Origin: Lasioglossum baleicum
Taxonomy: Eukaryota; Arthropoda; Insecta; Hymenoptera; Halictidae
NCBI RefSeq assembly: GCF_051020765.1
Contig: NW_027469192.1
Coordinates: forward strand, 310,001 to 374,000
Length of the DNA: 64,000 nt
Direction: 5' to 3'
Part shown: positions 36,493 through 49,575 of the stretch, one piece after another
Layout of the letters: each line of letters opens with the position of its first letter
Numbering within the stretch: position 1 is the first letter of the stretch
The notes under the pieces: generated by a model
Database searches by the model: none
Told to the model about the DNA's origin: nothing
What the model saw: only the letters and a program-made list of their open reading frames with translations
Program-made: the position numbers and the translations under genes

Positions 36493-37044
36493 CGGAATCG
36501 CTGTTTCGCGCGCCTGATCAGTGCATTTGCATGCAAGTATGAGAAATTGGAATAGAAACTCCGACCCGCCAAGTACGATCACAATTTATTCGAGCCTATG
36601 TCAGTTTCGACGATTCTTCGTTTGAGAAGTGTATTTCTGTGCGGAATCGCTGTTTCGCGTGCTATATCAGTGCATTTGCATGCAAGTATGCGAAATTGGC
36701 ACGGAAACACCGATTCGGCAAGCACGACCACGATTTATTCGAGCTTATGTCAGATTCGCCGATTCTTCGTTTCAGAAGTGTATTTCTGTGCGGAATCGCT
36801 GTTTCGCGTGCTATATCAGTGCATTTGCATGCAAGTATGCGAAATTGGAATAGAAACTCCGACCCGGCAAGTACGATCACAATTTATTCGAGCCTATGTC
36901 AGTTTCGACGATTATTCGTTTCACAAATGAATTTCTGTACGGAATCGCTGTTTAGCGTGCTAGATCAGTGCATTTGTATGAAAATATGCGAAATTGGTAC
37001 GGAAACTCCGATTCGGCAAGCACGACCACGATTTATTCGAGCTT

Positions 37045-37193
37045 ATGTAAGATTCGACGATTCTTCGTTTGAGAAGTGTATTTCTGTGCGGAATCGCTGT
37101 TTCGCGCGCTAGATCAGTGCATTTGCATGCAAATATGCGAAATTGGCACGAAAACTCCGATTCGGCAAGCACGATCACGATTTATTCGAGCTT
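37045..37193 (+). repeat. Class F unit with ATGTAAG start
   Basis: ATGTAAG replaces ATGTCAG, otherwise class F. The only other copy is 47020-47168, 9,975 bp downstream. The two are joined by a shared tract of about 690 bp (about 36,710-37,400 and 46,685-47,375), so this tract was copied between distant parts of the array. Confidence 0.85.
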
Positions 37194-37951
37194 ATGTCAG
37201 ATTCGACGATTATTTGTTTCACAAATGAATTTCTGTGCGGAATCGCCGTTTCGCGTGCTAGATCAGTGCATTTGTATGCAGATTTGCGAAATTGGCACGG
37301 CAACTCCGATTTGGCAAGCACGATCACGATTTATTCGAGCTTATGTCAGATTCGACGATTCTTCGTTTCAGAAGTGTATTTCTGTGCGGAATCGCTGTTT
37401 CGCGTGCTATATCAGTGCATTTGCATGCAAGTATGCGAAATTGGCACGGAAACTCCGATTCGGCAAGCACGACCACGATTTATTCGAGCTTATGTCAGAT
37501 TCGACGATTCTTCGTTTGAGAAGTGTATTTCTGTGCGGAATCGCTGTTTCGCGTGCTATATCAGTGCATTTGCATGCAAGTATGCGAAATTGGAATAGAA
37601 ACTCCGACCCGGCAAGTACGATCACAATTTATTCTAGCCTATGTCAGTTTCGACGATTCTTCGTTTGAGAAGTGTATTTCTGTGCGGAATCGCTGTTTCG
37701 CGTGCTATATCAGTGCATTTGCATGCAAGTATGCGAAATTGGCACGGAAACACCGATTCGGCAAGCACGACCACGATTTATTCGAGCTTATGTCAGATTC
37801 GACGATTCTTCGTTTCAGAAGTGTATTTCTGTGCGGAATCGCTGTTTCGCGTGCTATATCAGTGCATTTGCATGCAAGTATGCGAAATTGGCACGGAAAC
37901 TCCGATTCGGCAAGCACGACCACGATTTATTCGAGCTTATGTCAGATTCGC

Positions 37952-39595
37952 CGATTCTTCGTTTCAGAAGTGTATTTCTGTGCGGAATCGCTGTTTCGCG
38001 TGCTATATCAGTGCATTTGCATGCAAGTATGCGAAATTGGAATAGAAACTCCGACCCGGCAAGTACGATCACAATTTATTCGAGCCTATGTCAGTTTCGA
38101 CGATTATTCGTTTCACAAATGAATTTCTGTACGGAATCGCTGTTTAGCGTGCTAGATCAGTGCATTTGTATGAAAATATGCGAAATTGGTACGGAAACTC
38201 CGATTCGGCAAGCACGACCACGATTTATTCGAGCTTATGTCAGATTCGACGATTCTTCGTTTGAGAAGTGTATTTCTGTGCGGAATCGCTGTTTCGCGCG
38301 CTAGATCAGTGCATTTGCATGCAAATATGCGAAATTGGCACGAAAACTCCGATTCGGCAAGCACGATCACGATTTATTCGAGCTTATGTCAGATTCGACG
38401 ATTATTTGTTTCACAAATGAATTTCTGTGCGGAATCGCCGTTTCGCGTGCTAGATCAGTGCATTTGTATGCAGATTTGCGAAATTGGCACGGCAACTCCG
38501 ATTTGGCAAGCACGATCACGATTTATCCGAGCTTATGTCAGATTCGACGATTCTTCGTTTCAGAAGTGTATTTCTGTGCGGAATCGCTGTTTAGCGTGCT
38601 AGATCAGTGCATTTGCATGCAAGTATGAGAAATTGGAATAGTAACTCCGACGCGGCTATCACGATCACGATTTATTCGAGCTTATGTCAGATTCGACGAT
38701 TCTTCGTTTCAGACGTGTATTTCTGTGCGGAATCGCTGTTTCGCGTGCTATGTCAGTGCATTTGCATGCATGCGAAATTGGAATAGAAACTCCGACCCGG
38801 CAATCACGATCACGATTTATTCGAGCTTATGTCAGATTCGACGATTCTTCGTTTCAGAAGTGTATTTCTGTGCGGAATCGCTGTTTCGCGTGCTATATCA
38901 GTGCATTTGCATGCAAGTATGCGAAATTGGCACGGAAACTCCGATTCGGCAAGCACGACCACGATTTATTCGAGCTTATGTCAGATTCGACGATTCTTCG
39001 TTTGAGAAGTGTATTTCTGTGCGGAATCGCTGTTTCGCGCGCTAGATCAGTGCATTTGCATGCAAGTATGAGAAATTGGAATAGTAACTCCGACGCGGCT
39101 ATCACGATCACGATTTATTCGAGCTTATGTCAGATTCGACGATTCTTCGTTTCAGACGTGTATTTCTGTGCGGAATCGCTGTTTCGCGTGCTATGTCAGT
39201 GCATTTGCATGCATGCGAAATTGGAATAGAAACTCCGACCCGGCAATCACGATCACGATTTATTCGAGCTTATGTCAGATTCGACGATTCTTCGTTTCAG
39301 AAGTGTATTTCTGTGCGGAATCGCTGTTTCGCGTGCTATATCAGTGCATTTGAATGCAAGTATGCGAAATTGGCACGGAAACTCCGATTCGGCAAGCACG
39401 ACCACGATTTATTCGTGCTTATGTCAGATTCGACGATTCTTCGTTTCAGAAGTGTATTTCTGTGCGGAATCGCTGTTTCGCGTGCTATATCAGTGCATTT
39501 GCATGCAAGTATGCGAAATTGGAATAGAAACTCCGACCCGGCAAGCACGATCACAATTTATTCGAGCCTATGTCAGTTTCGACGATTCTTCGTTT
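37952..39595 (+). repeat. E-F-G-H-I-I block, distant copy
   Basis: This matches about 13,419-15,062 at offset 24,533 bp. A private TTTATCCGAGC occurs near 38526. It has GTGCTAGATC in class H, as in the 3.9-kb and 10.3-kb copies, rather than the GTGCAAGATC of the 14-kb and 19-kb copies. Confidence 0.84.
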
Positions 39596-41353
39596 GAGAA
39601 GTGTATTTCTGTGCGGAATCGCTGTTTCGCGTGCTATATCAGTGCATTTGCATGCAAGTATGCGAAATTGGCACGGAAACACCGATTCGGCAAGCACGAC
39701 CACGATTTATTCGAGCTTATGTCAGATTCGACGATTCTTCGTTTCAGAAGTGTATTTCTGTGCGGAATCGCTGTTTCGCGTGCTATATCAGTGCATTTGC
39801 ATGCAAGTATGCGAAATTGGCACGGAAACTCCGATTCGGCAAGCACGACCACGATTTATTCGAGCTTATGTCAGATTCGACGATTCTTCGTTTCAGAAGT
39901 GTATTTCTGTGCGGAATCGCTGTTTCGCGTGCTATATCAGTGCATTTGCATGCAAGTATGCGAAATTGGAATAGAAACTCCGACCCGGCAAGTACGATCA
40001 CAATTTATTCGAGCCTATGTCAGTTTCGACGATTATTCGTTTCACAAATGAATTTCTGTACGGAATCGCTGTTTAGCGTGCTAGATCATTGCATTTGTAT
40101 GAAAATATGCGAAATTGGTACGGAAACTCCGATTCGGCAAGCACGACCACGATTTATTCGAGCTTATGTCAGATTCGACGATTCTTCGTTTGAGAAGTGT
40201 ATTTCTGTGCGGAATCGCTGTTTCGCGTGCTATATCAGTGCATTTGCATGCAAGTATGCGAAATTGGAATAGAAACTCCGACCCGGCAAGTACGATCACA
40301 ATTTATTCTAGCCTATGTCAGTTTCGACGATTCTTCGTTTGAGAAGTGTATTTCTGTGCGGAATCGCTGTTTCGCGTGCTATATCAGTGCATTTGCATGC
40401 AAGTATGCGAAATTGGCACGGAAACACCGATTCGGCAAGCACGACCACGATTTATTCGAGCTTATGTCAGATTCGACGATTCTTCGTTTCAGAAGTGTAT
40501 TTCTGTGCGGAATCGCTGTTTCGCGTGCTATATCAGTGCATTTGCATGCAAGTATGCGAAATGGGCACGGAAACTCCGATTCGGCAAGCACGACCACGAT
40601 TTATTCGAGCTTATGTCAGATTCGCCGATTCTTCGTTTCAGAAGTGTATTTCTGTGCGGAATCGCTGTTTCGCGTGCTATATCAGTGCATTTGCATGCAA
40701 GTATGCGAAATTGGAATAGAAACTCCGACCCGGCAAGTACGATCACAATTTATTCGAACCTATGTCAGTTTCGACGATTCTTCGTTTGAGAAGTGTATTA
40801 CTGTTCGGAATCGCTGTTTCGCGCGCTAGATTTGTGCATTTGCATGCAAGTATGAGAAATTAGAATAGAAACTCCGACCCGCCAAGTAGGATCACAATTT
40901 ATTCGAGCCTATGTCAGATTCGCCGATTCTTCGTTTGAGAAGTGTATTTCTGTGCGGAATCGCTGTTTCGCGTGCTATATCAGTGCATTTGCATGCAAGT
41001 ATGCGAAATTGGAATAGAAACTCCGACCCGGCAAGTACGATCACAATTTATTCGAACCTATGTCAGTTTCGACGATTCTTCGTTTGAGAAGTGTATTACT
41101 GTTCGGAATCGCTGTTTCGCGCGCTAGATTTGTGCATTTGCATGCAAGTATGAGAAATTGGAATAGAAACTCCGACCCGCCAAGTAGGATCACAATTTAT
41201 TCGAGCCTATGTCAGTTTCGACGATTCTTCGTTTGAGAAGTGTATTTCTGTGCGGAATCGCTGTTTCGCGCGCAAGATCAGTGCATTTGCATGCAAGTAT
41301 GCGAAATTGGCACGGAAACTCCGATTCGGCAAGCACGACCACGATTTATTCGA
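39417..41353 (+). repeat. 13-monomer tandem duplication, copy 1 (1,937 bp)
   Basis: The unit is exactly 13 x 149. Homology at this offset runs about 2.1 kb, so the copies abut. Both share the otherwise unique GAAATGGGCACGG (near 40561 and 42498). The tract from about 39,580 also matches about 20,999-22,920 at offset 18,581 bp. Confidence 0.88.
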
Positions 41354-43469
41354 GCTTATGTCAGATTCGACGATTCTTCGTTTCAGAAGTGTATTTCTGT
41401 GCGGAATCGCTGTTTCGCGTGCTATATCAGTGCATTTGCATGCAAGTATGCGAAATTGGAATAGAAACTCCGACCCGGCAAGCACGATCACAATTTATTC
41501 GAGCCTATGTCAGTTTCGACGATTCTTCGTTTGAGAAGTGTATTTCTGTGCGGAATCGCTGTTTCGCGTGCTATATCAGTGCATTTGCATGCAAGTATGC
41601 GAAATTGGCACGGAAACACCGATTCGGCAAGCACGACCACGATTTATTCGAGCTTATGTCAGATTCGACGATTCTTCGTTTCAGAAGTGTATTTCTGTGC
41701 GGAATCGCTGTTTCGCGTGCTATATCAGTGCATTTGCATGCAAGTATGCGAAATTGGCACGGAAACTCCGATTCGGCAAGCACGACCACGATTTATTCGA
41801 GCTTATGTCAGATTCGACGATTCTTCGTTTCAGAAGTGTATTTCTGTGCGGAATCGCTGTTTCGCGTGCTATATCAGTGCATTTGCATGCAAGTATGCGA
41901 AATTGGAATAGAAACTCCGACCCGGCAAGTACGATCACAATTTATTCGAGCCTATGTCAGTTTCGACGATTATTCGTTTCACAAATGAATTTCTGTACGG
42001 AATCGCTGTTTAGCGTGCTAGATCATTGCATTTGTATGAAAATATGCGAAATTGGTACGGAAACTCCGATTCGGCAAGCACGACCACGATTTATTCGAGC
42101 TTATGTCAGATTCGACGATTCTTCGTTTGAGAAGTGTATTTCTGTGCGGAATCGCTGTTTCGCGTGCTATATCAGTGCATTTGCATGCAAGTATGCGAAA
42201 TTGGAATAGAAACTCCGACCCGGCAAGTACGATCACAATTTATTCTAGCCTATGTCAGTTTCGACGATTCTTCGTTTGAGAAGTGTATTTCTGTGCGGAA
42301 TCGCTGTTTCGCGTGCTATATCAGTGCATTTGCATGCAAGTATGCGAAATTGGCACGGAAACACCGATTCGGCAAGCACGACCACGATTTATTCGAGCTT
42401 ATGTCAGATTCGACGATTCTTCGTTTCAGAAGTGTATTTCTGTGCGAAATCGCTGTTTCGCGTGCTATATCAGTGCATTTGCATGCAAGTATGCGAAATG
42501 GGCACGGAAACTCCGATTCGGCAAGCACGACCACGATTTATTCGAGCTTATGTCAGATTCGCCGATTCTTCGTTTCAGAAGTGTATTTCTGTGCGGAATC
42601 GCTGTTTCGCGTGCTATATCAGTGCATTTGCATGCAAGTATGCGAAATTGGAATAGAAACTCCGACCCGGCAAGTACGATCACAATTTATTCGAACCTAT
42701 GTCAGTTTCGACGATTCTTCGTTTGAGAAGTGTATTACTGTTCGGAATCGCTGTTTCGCGCGCTAGATTTGTGCATTTGCATGCAAGTATGAGAAATTAG
42801 AATAGAAACTCCGACCCGCCAAGTAGGATCACAATTTATTCGAGCCTATGTCAGATTCGCCGATTCTTCGTTTGAGAAGTGTATTTCTGTGCGGAATCGC
42901 TGTTTCGCGTGCTATATCAGTGCATTTGCATGCAAGTATGCGAAATTGGAATAGAAACTCCGACCCGGCAAGTACGATCACAATTTATTCGAACCTATGT
43001 CAGTTTCGACGATTCTTCGTTTGAGAAGTGTATTACTGTTCGGAATCGCTGTTTCGCGCGCTAGATTTGTGCATTTGCATGCAAGTATGAGAAATTGGAA
43101 TAGAAACTCCGACCCGCCAAGTAGGATCACAATTTATTCGAGCCTATGTCAGTTTCGACGATTCTTCGTTTGAGAAGTGTATTTCTGTGCGGAATCGCTG
43201 TTTCGCGCGCAAGATCAGTGCATTTGCATGCAAGTATGCGAAATTGGCACGGAAACTCCGATTCGGCAAGCACGACCACGATTTATTCGAGCTTATGTCA
43301 GATTCGACGATTCTTCGTTTCAGAAGTGTATTTCTGTGCGGAATCGCTGTTTCGCGTGCTATATCAGTGCATTTGCATGCAAGTATGCGAAATTGGAATA
43401 GAAACTCCGACCCGGCAAGCACGATCACAATTTATTCGAGCCTATGTCAGTTTCGACGATTCTTCGTTT
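41354..43469 (+). repeat. 13-monomer tandem duplication, copy 2
   Basis: Second copy of the 1,937-bp unit. I noticed one difference, GTGCGAAATCGC near 42447 against GTGCGGAATCGC. This copy runs on into the 2.6-kb block that recurs 45 monomers downstream. Confidence 0.88.
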
Positions 43470-45481
43470 CAGAAGTGTATTTCTGTGCGGAATCGCTGTT
43501 TCGCGTGCTATATCAGTGCATTTGCATGCAAGTATGCGAAATTGGCACGGAAACTCCGATTCGGCAAGCACGACCACGATTTATTCGAGCTTATGTCAGA
43601 TTCGACGATTCTTCGTTTCAGAAGTGTATTTCTGTGCGGAATCGCTGTTTCGCGTGCTATATCAGTGCATTTGCATGCAAGTATGCGAAATTGGCACGGA
43701 AACTCCGATTCGGCAAGCACGACCACGATATATTCGAGCTTATGTTAGATTCGCCGATTCTTCGTTTCAGAAGTGTATTTCTGTGCGGAATCGCTGTTTC
43801 GCGTGCTATATCAGTGCATTTGCATGCAAGTATGCGAAATTGGAATAGAAACTCCGACCCGGCAAGTACGATCACAATTTATTCGAACCTATGTCAGTTT
43901 CGACGATGCTCCGTTTGAGAAGTGTATTACTGTGCGGAATCGATGTTTCGCGCGCTAGATCAGTGCATTTGCATGCAAGTATGAGAAATTGGAATAGAAA
44001 CTCCGACCCGCCAAGTACGATCACAATTTATTCGAGCCTATGTCAGTTTCGACGATTCTTCGTTTGAGAAGTGTATTTCTGTGCGGAATCGCTGTTTCGC
44101 GCGCTAGATCAGTGCATTTGCATGCAAGTATGAGAAATTGGAATAGAAACTCCGACCCGCCAAGTACGATCACAATTTATTCGAGCCTATGTCAGTTTCG
44201 ACGATTCTTCGTTTGAGAAGTGTATTTCTGTGCGGAATCGCTGTTTCGCGTGCTATATCAGTGCATTTGCATGCAAGTATGCGAAATTGGCACGGAAACA
44301 CCGATTCGGCAAGCACGACCACGATTTATTCGAGCTTATGTCAGATTCGACGATTCTTCGTTTCAGAAGTGTATTTCTGTGCGGAATCGCTGTTTCGCGT
44401 GCTATATCAGTGCATTTGCATGCAAGTATGCGAAATTGGCACGGAAACTCCGATTCGGCAAGCACGACCACGATTTATTCGAGCTTATGTCAGATTCGAC
44501 GATTCTTCGTTTCAGAAGTGTATTTCTGTGCGGAATCGCTGTTTCGCGTGCTATATCAGTGCATTTGCATGCAAGTATGCGAAATTGGAATAGAAACTCC
44601 GACCCGGCAAGTACGATCACAATTTATTCGAGCCTATGTCAGTTTCGACGATTATTCGTTTCACAAATGAATTTCTGTACGGAATCGCTGTTTAGCGTGC
44701 TAGATCATTGCATTTGTATGAAAATATGCGAAATTGGTACGGAAACTCCGATTCGGCAAGCACGACCACGATTTATTCGAGCTTATGTCAGATTCGACGA
44801 TTCTTCGTTTGAGAAGTGTATTTCTGTGCGGAATCGCTGTTTCGCGTGCTATATCAGTGCATTTGCATGCAAGTATGCGAAATTGGAATAGAAACTCCGA
44901 CCCGGCAAGTACGATCACAATTTATTCTAGCCTATGTCAGTTTCGACGATTCTTCGTTTGAGAAGTGTATTTCTGTGCGGAATCGCTGTTTCGCGTGCTA
45001 TATCAGTGCATTTGCATGCAAGTATGCGAAATTGGCACGGAAACACCGATTCGGCAAGCACGACCACGATTTATTCGAGCTTATGTCAGATTCGACGATT
45101 CTTCGTTTCAGAAGTGTATTTCTGTGCGGAATCGCTGTTTCGCGTGCTATATCAGTGCATTTGCATGCAAGTATGCGAAATTGGCACGGAAACTCCGATT
45201 CGGCAAGCACGACCACGATTTATTCGAGCTTATGTCAGATTCGCCGATTCTTCGTTTCAGAAGTGTATTTCTGTGCGGAATCGCTGTTTCGCGTGCTATA
45301 TCAGTGCATTTGCATGCAAGTATGCGAAATTGGAATAGAAACTCCGACCCGGCAAGTACGATCACAATTTATTCGAACCTATGTCAGTTTCGACGATTCT
45401 TCGTTTGAGAAGTGTATTACTGTTCGGAATCGCTGTTCCGCGCGCTAGATTTGTGCATTTGCATGCAAGTATGAGAAATTG
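42875..45481 (+). repeat. 2.6-kb block, copy 1 (offset 45 monomers)
   Basis: This matches about 49,576-52,182 at offset 6,701 bp (45 x 149 minus 4). Differences noticed: ATGTTAG near 43744 and CTGTTCCGCG near 45437 here; ATCGCAGTTTCG near 49899, AATAGGAAC near 50848 and TTTCAACG near 52093 there. Confidence 0.85.
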
Positions 45482-47389
45482 GAATAGAAACTCCGACCCG
45501 CCAAGTAGGATCACAATTTATTCGAGCCTATGGCAGTTTCGACGATTCTTCGTTTGAGAAGTGTATTTCTGTGCGGAATCGCTGTTTCGCGCGCTAGATC
45601 AGTGCATTTGCATGCAAGTATGCGAAATTGGCACGGAAACACCGATTCGGCAAGCACGACCACGATTTATTCGAGCTTATGTCAGATTCGACGATTCTTC
45701 GTTTCAGAAGTGTATTTCTGTGCGGAATCGCTGTTTCGCGTGCTATATCAGTGCATTTGCATGCAAGTATGCGAAATTGGCACGGAAACACCGATTCGGC
45801 AAGCACGACCACGATTTATTCGAGCTTATGTCAGATTCGACGATTCTTCGTTTCAGAAGTGTATTTCTGTGCGGAATCGCTGTTTCGCGTGCTATATCAG
45901 TGCATTTGCATGCAAGTATGCGAAATTGGCACGGAAACTCCGATTCGGCAAGCACGACCACGATTTATTCGAGCTTATGTCAGATTCGACGATACTTCGT
46001 TTCAGAAGTGTATTTCTGTGCGGAATCGCTGTTTCGCGTGCTATATCAGTGCATTTGCATGCAAGTACGCGAAATTGGAATAGAAACTCCGACCCGGCAA
46101 GTACGATCACAATTTATTCGAGCCTATGTCAGTTTCGACGATTATTCGTTTCACAAATGAATTTCTGTACGGAATCGCTGTTTAGCGTGCTAGATCATTG
46201 CATTTGTATGAAAATATGCGAAATTGGTACGGAAACTCCGATTCGGCAAGCACGACCACGATTTATTCGAGCTTATGTCAGATTCGACGATTCTTCGTTT
46301 GAGAAGTGTATTTCTGTGCGGAATCGCTGTTTCGCGTGCTATATCAGTGCATTTGCATGCAAGTATGCGAAATTGGAATAGAAACTCCGACCCGGCAAGT
46401 ACGATCACAATTTATTCTAGCCTATGTCAGTTTCGACGATTCTTCGTTTGAGAAGTGTATTTCTGTGCGGAATCGCTGTTTCGCGTGCTATATCAGTGCA
46501 TTTGCATGCAAGTATGCGAAATTGGCACGGAAACACCGATTCGGCAAGCACGACCACGATTTATTCGAGCTTATGTCAGATTCGACGATTCTTCGTTTCA
46601 GAAGTGTATTTCTGTGCGGAATCGCTGTTTCGCGTGCTATATCAGTGCATTTGCATGCAAGTATGCGAAATTGGCACGGAAACTCCGATTCGGCAAGCAC
46701 GACCACGATTTATTCGAGCTTATGTCAGATTCGCCGATTCTTCGTTTCAGAAGTGTATTTCTGTGCGGAATCGCTGTTTCGCGTGCTATATCAGTGCATT
46801 TGCATGCAAGTATGCGAAATTGGAATAGAAACTCCGACCCGGCAAGTACGATCACAATTTATTCGAGCCTATGTCAGTTTCGACGATTATTCGTTTCACA
46901 AATGAATTTCTGTACGGAATCGCTGTTTAGCGTGCTAGATCAGTGCATTTGTATGAAAATATGCGAAATTGGTACGGAAACTCCGATTCGGCAAGCACGA
47001 CCACGATTTATTCGAGCTTATGTAAGATTCGACGATTCTTCGTTTGAGAAGTGTATTTCTGTGCGGAATCGCTGTTTCGCGCGCTAGATCAGTGCATTTG
47101 CATGCAAATATGCGAAATTGGCACGAAAACTCCGATTCGGCAAGCACGATCACGATTTATTCGAGCTTATGTCAGATTCGACGATTATTTGTTTCACAAA
47201 TGAATTTCTGTGCGGAATCGCCGTTTCGCGTGCTAGATCAGTGCATTTGTATGCAGATTTGCGAAATTGGCACGGCAACTCCGATTTGGCAAGCACGATC
47301 ACGATTTATTCGAGCTTATGTCAGATTCGACGATTCTTCGTTTCAGAAGTGTATTTCTGTGCGGAATCGCTGTTTAGCGTGCTAAATCA

Positions 47390-48910
47390 GTGCATTTGCA
47401 TGCAAGTATGAGAAATTGGAATAGTAACTCCGACGCGGCTATCACGATCACGATTTATTCGAGCTTATGTCAGATTCGACGATTCTTCGTTTCAGACGTG
47501 TATTTCTGTGCGGAATCGCTGTTTCGCGTGCTATGTCAGTGCATTTGCATGCATGCGAAATTGGCACGGAAACTCCGATTCGGCAAGCACGACCACGATT
47601 TATTCGAGCTTATGTCAGATTCGACGATTCTTCGTTTCAGAAGTGTATTTCTGTGCGGAATCGCTGTTTCGCGTGCTATATCAGTGCATTTGAATGCAAG
47701 TATGCGAAATTGGCACGGAAACTCCGATTCGGCAAGCACGACCACGATTTATTCGTGCTTATGTCAGATTCGACGATTCTTCGTTTCAGAAGTGTATTTC
47801 TGTGCGGAATCGCTGTTTCGCGTGCTATATCAGTGCATTTGCATGCAAATATGCGAAATTGGCACGAAAACTCCGATTCGGCAAGCACGATCACGATTTA
47901 TTCGAGCTTATGTCAGATTCGACGATTCTTCGTTTCAGAAGTGTATTTCTGTGCGGAATCGCTGTTTCGCGTGCTATATCAGTGCATTTGAATGCAAGTA
48001 TGCGAAATTGGCACGGAAACTCCGATTCGGCAAGCACGACCACGATTTATTCGTGCTTATGTCAGATTCGACGATTCTTCGTTTCAGAAGTGTATTTCTG
48101 TGCGGAATCGCTGTTTCGCGTGCTATATCAGTGCATTTGCATGCAAGTATGCGAAATTGGAATAGAAACTCCGACCCGGCAAGCACGATCACAATTTATT
48201 CGAGCCTATGTCAGTTTCGACGATTCTTCGTTTCAGAAGTGTATTTCTGTGCGGAATCGCTGTTTCGCGTGCTATATCAGTGCATTTGCATGCAAGTATG
48301 CGAAATTGGCACGGAAACTCCGATTCGGCAAGCACGACCACGATTTATTCGAGCTTATGTCAGATTCGACGATTCTTCGTTTCAGAAGTGTATTTCTGTG
48401 CGGAATCGCTGTTTCGCGTGCTATGTCAGTGCATTTGCATGCAAGTATGCGAAATTGGCACGGAAACTCCGATTCGGCAAGCACGACCACGATATATTCG
48501 AGCTTATGTCAGATTCGCCGATTCTTCGTTTCAGAAGTGTATTTCTGTGCGGAATCGCTGTTTCGCGTGCTATATCAGTGCATTTGCATGCAAGTATGCG
48601 AAATTGGCACGGAAACACCGATTCGGCAAGCACGACCACGATTTATTCGAGCTTATGTCAGATTCGACGATTCTTCGTTTCAGAAGTGTATTTCTGTGCG
48701 GAATCGCTGTTTCGCGTGCTATATCAGTGCATTTGCATGCAAGTATGCGAAATTGGCACGGAAACTCCGATTCGGCAAGCACGACCACGATTTATTCGAG
48801 CTTATGTCAGATTCGACGATTCTTCGTTTCAGAAGTGTATTTCTGTGCGGAATCGCTGTTTCGCGTGCTATATCAGTGCATTTGCATGCAAGTATGCGAA
48901 ATTGGAATAG
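47390..48910 (+). other. Longest stop-free stretch (506 codons), not a gene
   Basis: This stretch spans about ten monomers, mostly class A-like. Because 149 leaves remainder 2 on division by 3, the frame rotates and the translation simply cycles through the three frames of the monomer, with a peptide period of 149 residues. It has no recognisable domain, no distinct codon use and no conservation of one frame over another; it ends at the first stop carried by a class B unit. Overlapping stretches of 504 codons (47694-49208), 368 codons (10881-11987) and 356 codons (11026-12096) have the same origin. Confidence 0.9.
47467..47611 (+). repeat. Chimeric 145-bp unit (I left half, A right half)
   Basis: GACGTG, CTATGTC and the 4-bp deletion are those of class I, but the right half is CACGG, TTCGG, CACGACCACG. 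All other 31 deleted units carry an AATAG or AATTG right half. The exchange lies in the few bases of GAAATTGG between the deletion and position 103. Confidence 0.87.
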
Positions 48911-49575
48911 AAACTCCGACCCGGCAAGTACGATCACAATTTATTCGAGCCTATGTCAGTTTCGACGATTATTCGTTTCACAAATGAATTTCTGTACGGA
49001 ATCGCTGTTTAGCGTGCTAGATCATTGCATTTGTATGAAAATATGCGAAATTGGTACGGATACTCCGATTCGGCAAGCACGACCACGATTTATTCGAGCT
49101 TATGTCAGATTCGACGATTCTTCGTTTGAGAAGTGTATTTCTGTGCGGAATCGCTGTTTCGCGTGCTATATCAGTGCATTTGCATGCAAGTATGCGAAAT
49201 TGGAATAGAAACTCCGACCCGGCAAGTACGATCACAATTTATTCTAGCCTATGTCAGTTTCGACGATTCTTCGTTTGAGAAGTGTATTTCTGTGCGGAAT
49301 CGCTGTTTCGCGTGCTATATCAGTGCATTTGCATCCAAGTATGCGAAATTGGCACGGAAACACCGATTCGGCAAGCACGACCACGATTTATTCGAGCTTA
49401 TGTCAGATTCGACGATTCTTCGTTTCAGAAGTGTATTTCTGTGCGGAATCGCTGTTTCGCGTGCTATATCAGTGCATTTGCATGCAAGTATGCGAAATTG
49501 GCACGGAAACTCCGATTCGGCAAGCACGACCACGATTTATTCGAGCTTATGTCAGATTCGCCGATTCTTCGTTTC

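Larger units (their letters stand above)
45482..49575 (+). repeat. Mosaic section with the longest stop-free stretch
   Basis: It contains a partial 10-monomer duplication (about 44,300-45,370 against 45,790-46,860, offset 1,490 bp), the second ATGTAAG unit, a single chimeric I unit at 47467 and a two-monomer duplication (47612 and 47910 units, offset 298 bp). A full-length unit near 48420 has CTATGTCAG without the 4-bp deletion. No gene or foreign sequence is present. Confidence 0.82.

Noticed and set aside
47390..48910. 506-codon open frame and other long forward frames (up to 368 codons elsewhere) as a repeat-containing protein gene
   Set aside because: They arise because class A monomers lack forward stops and the frame rotates every 149 bp. 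All three frames appear equally, there is no preferred frame, no start context, no terminator and no domain.
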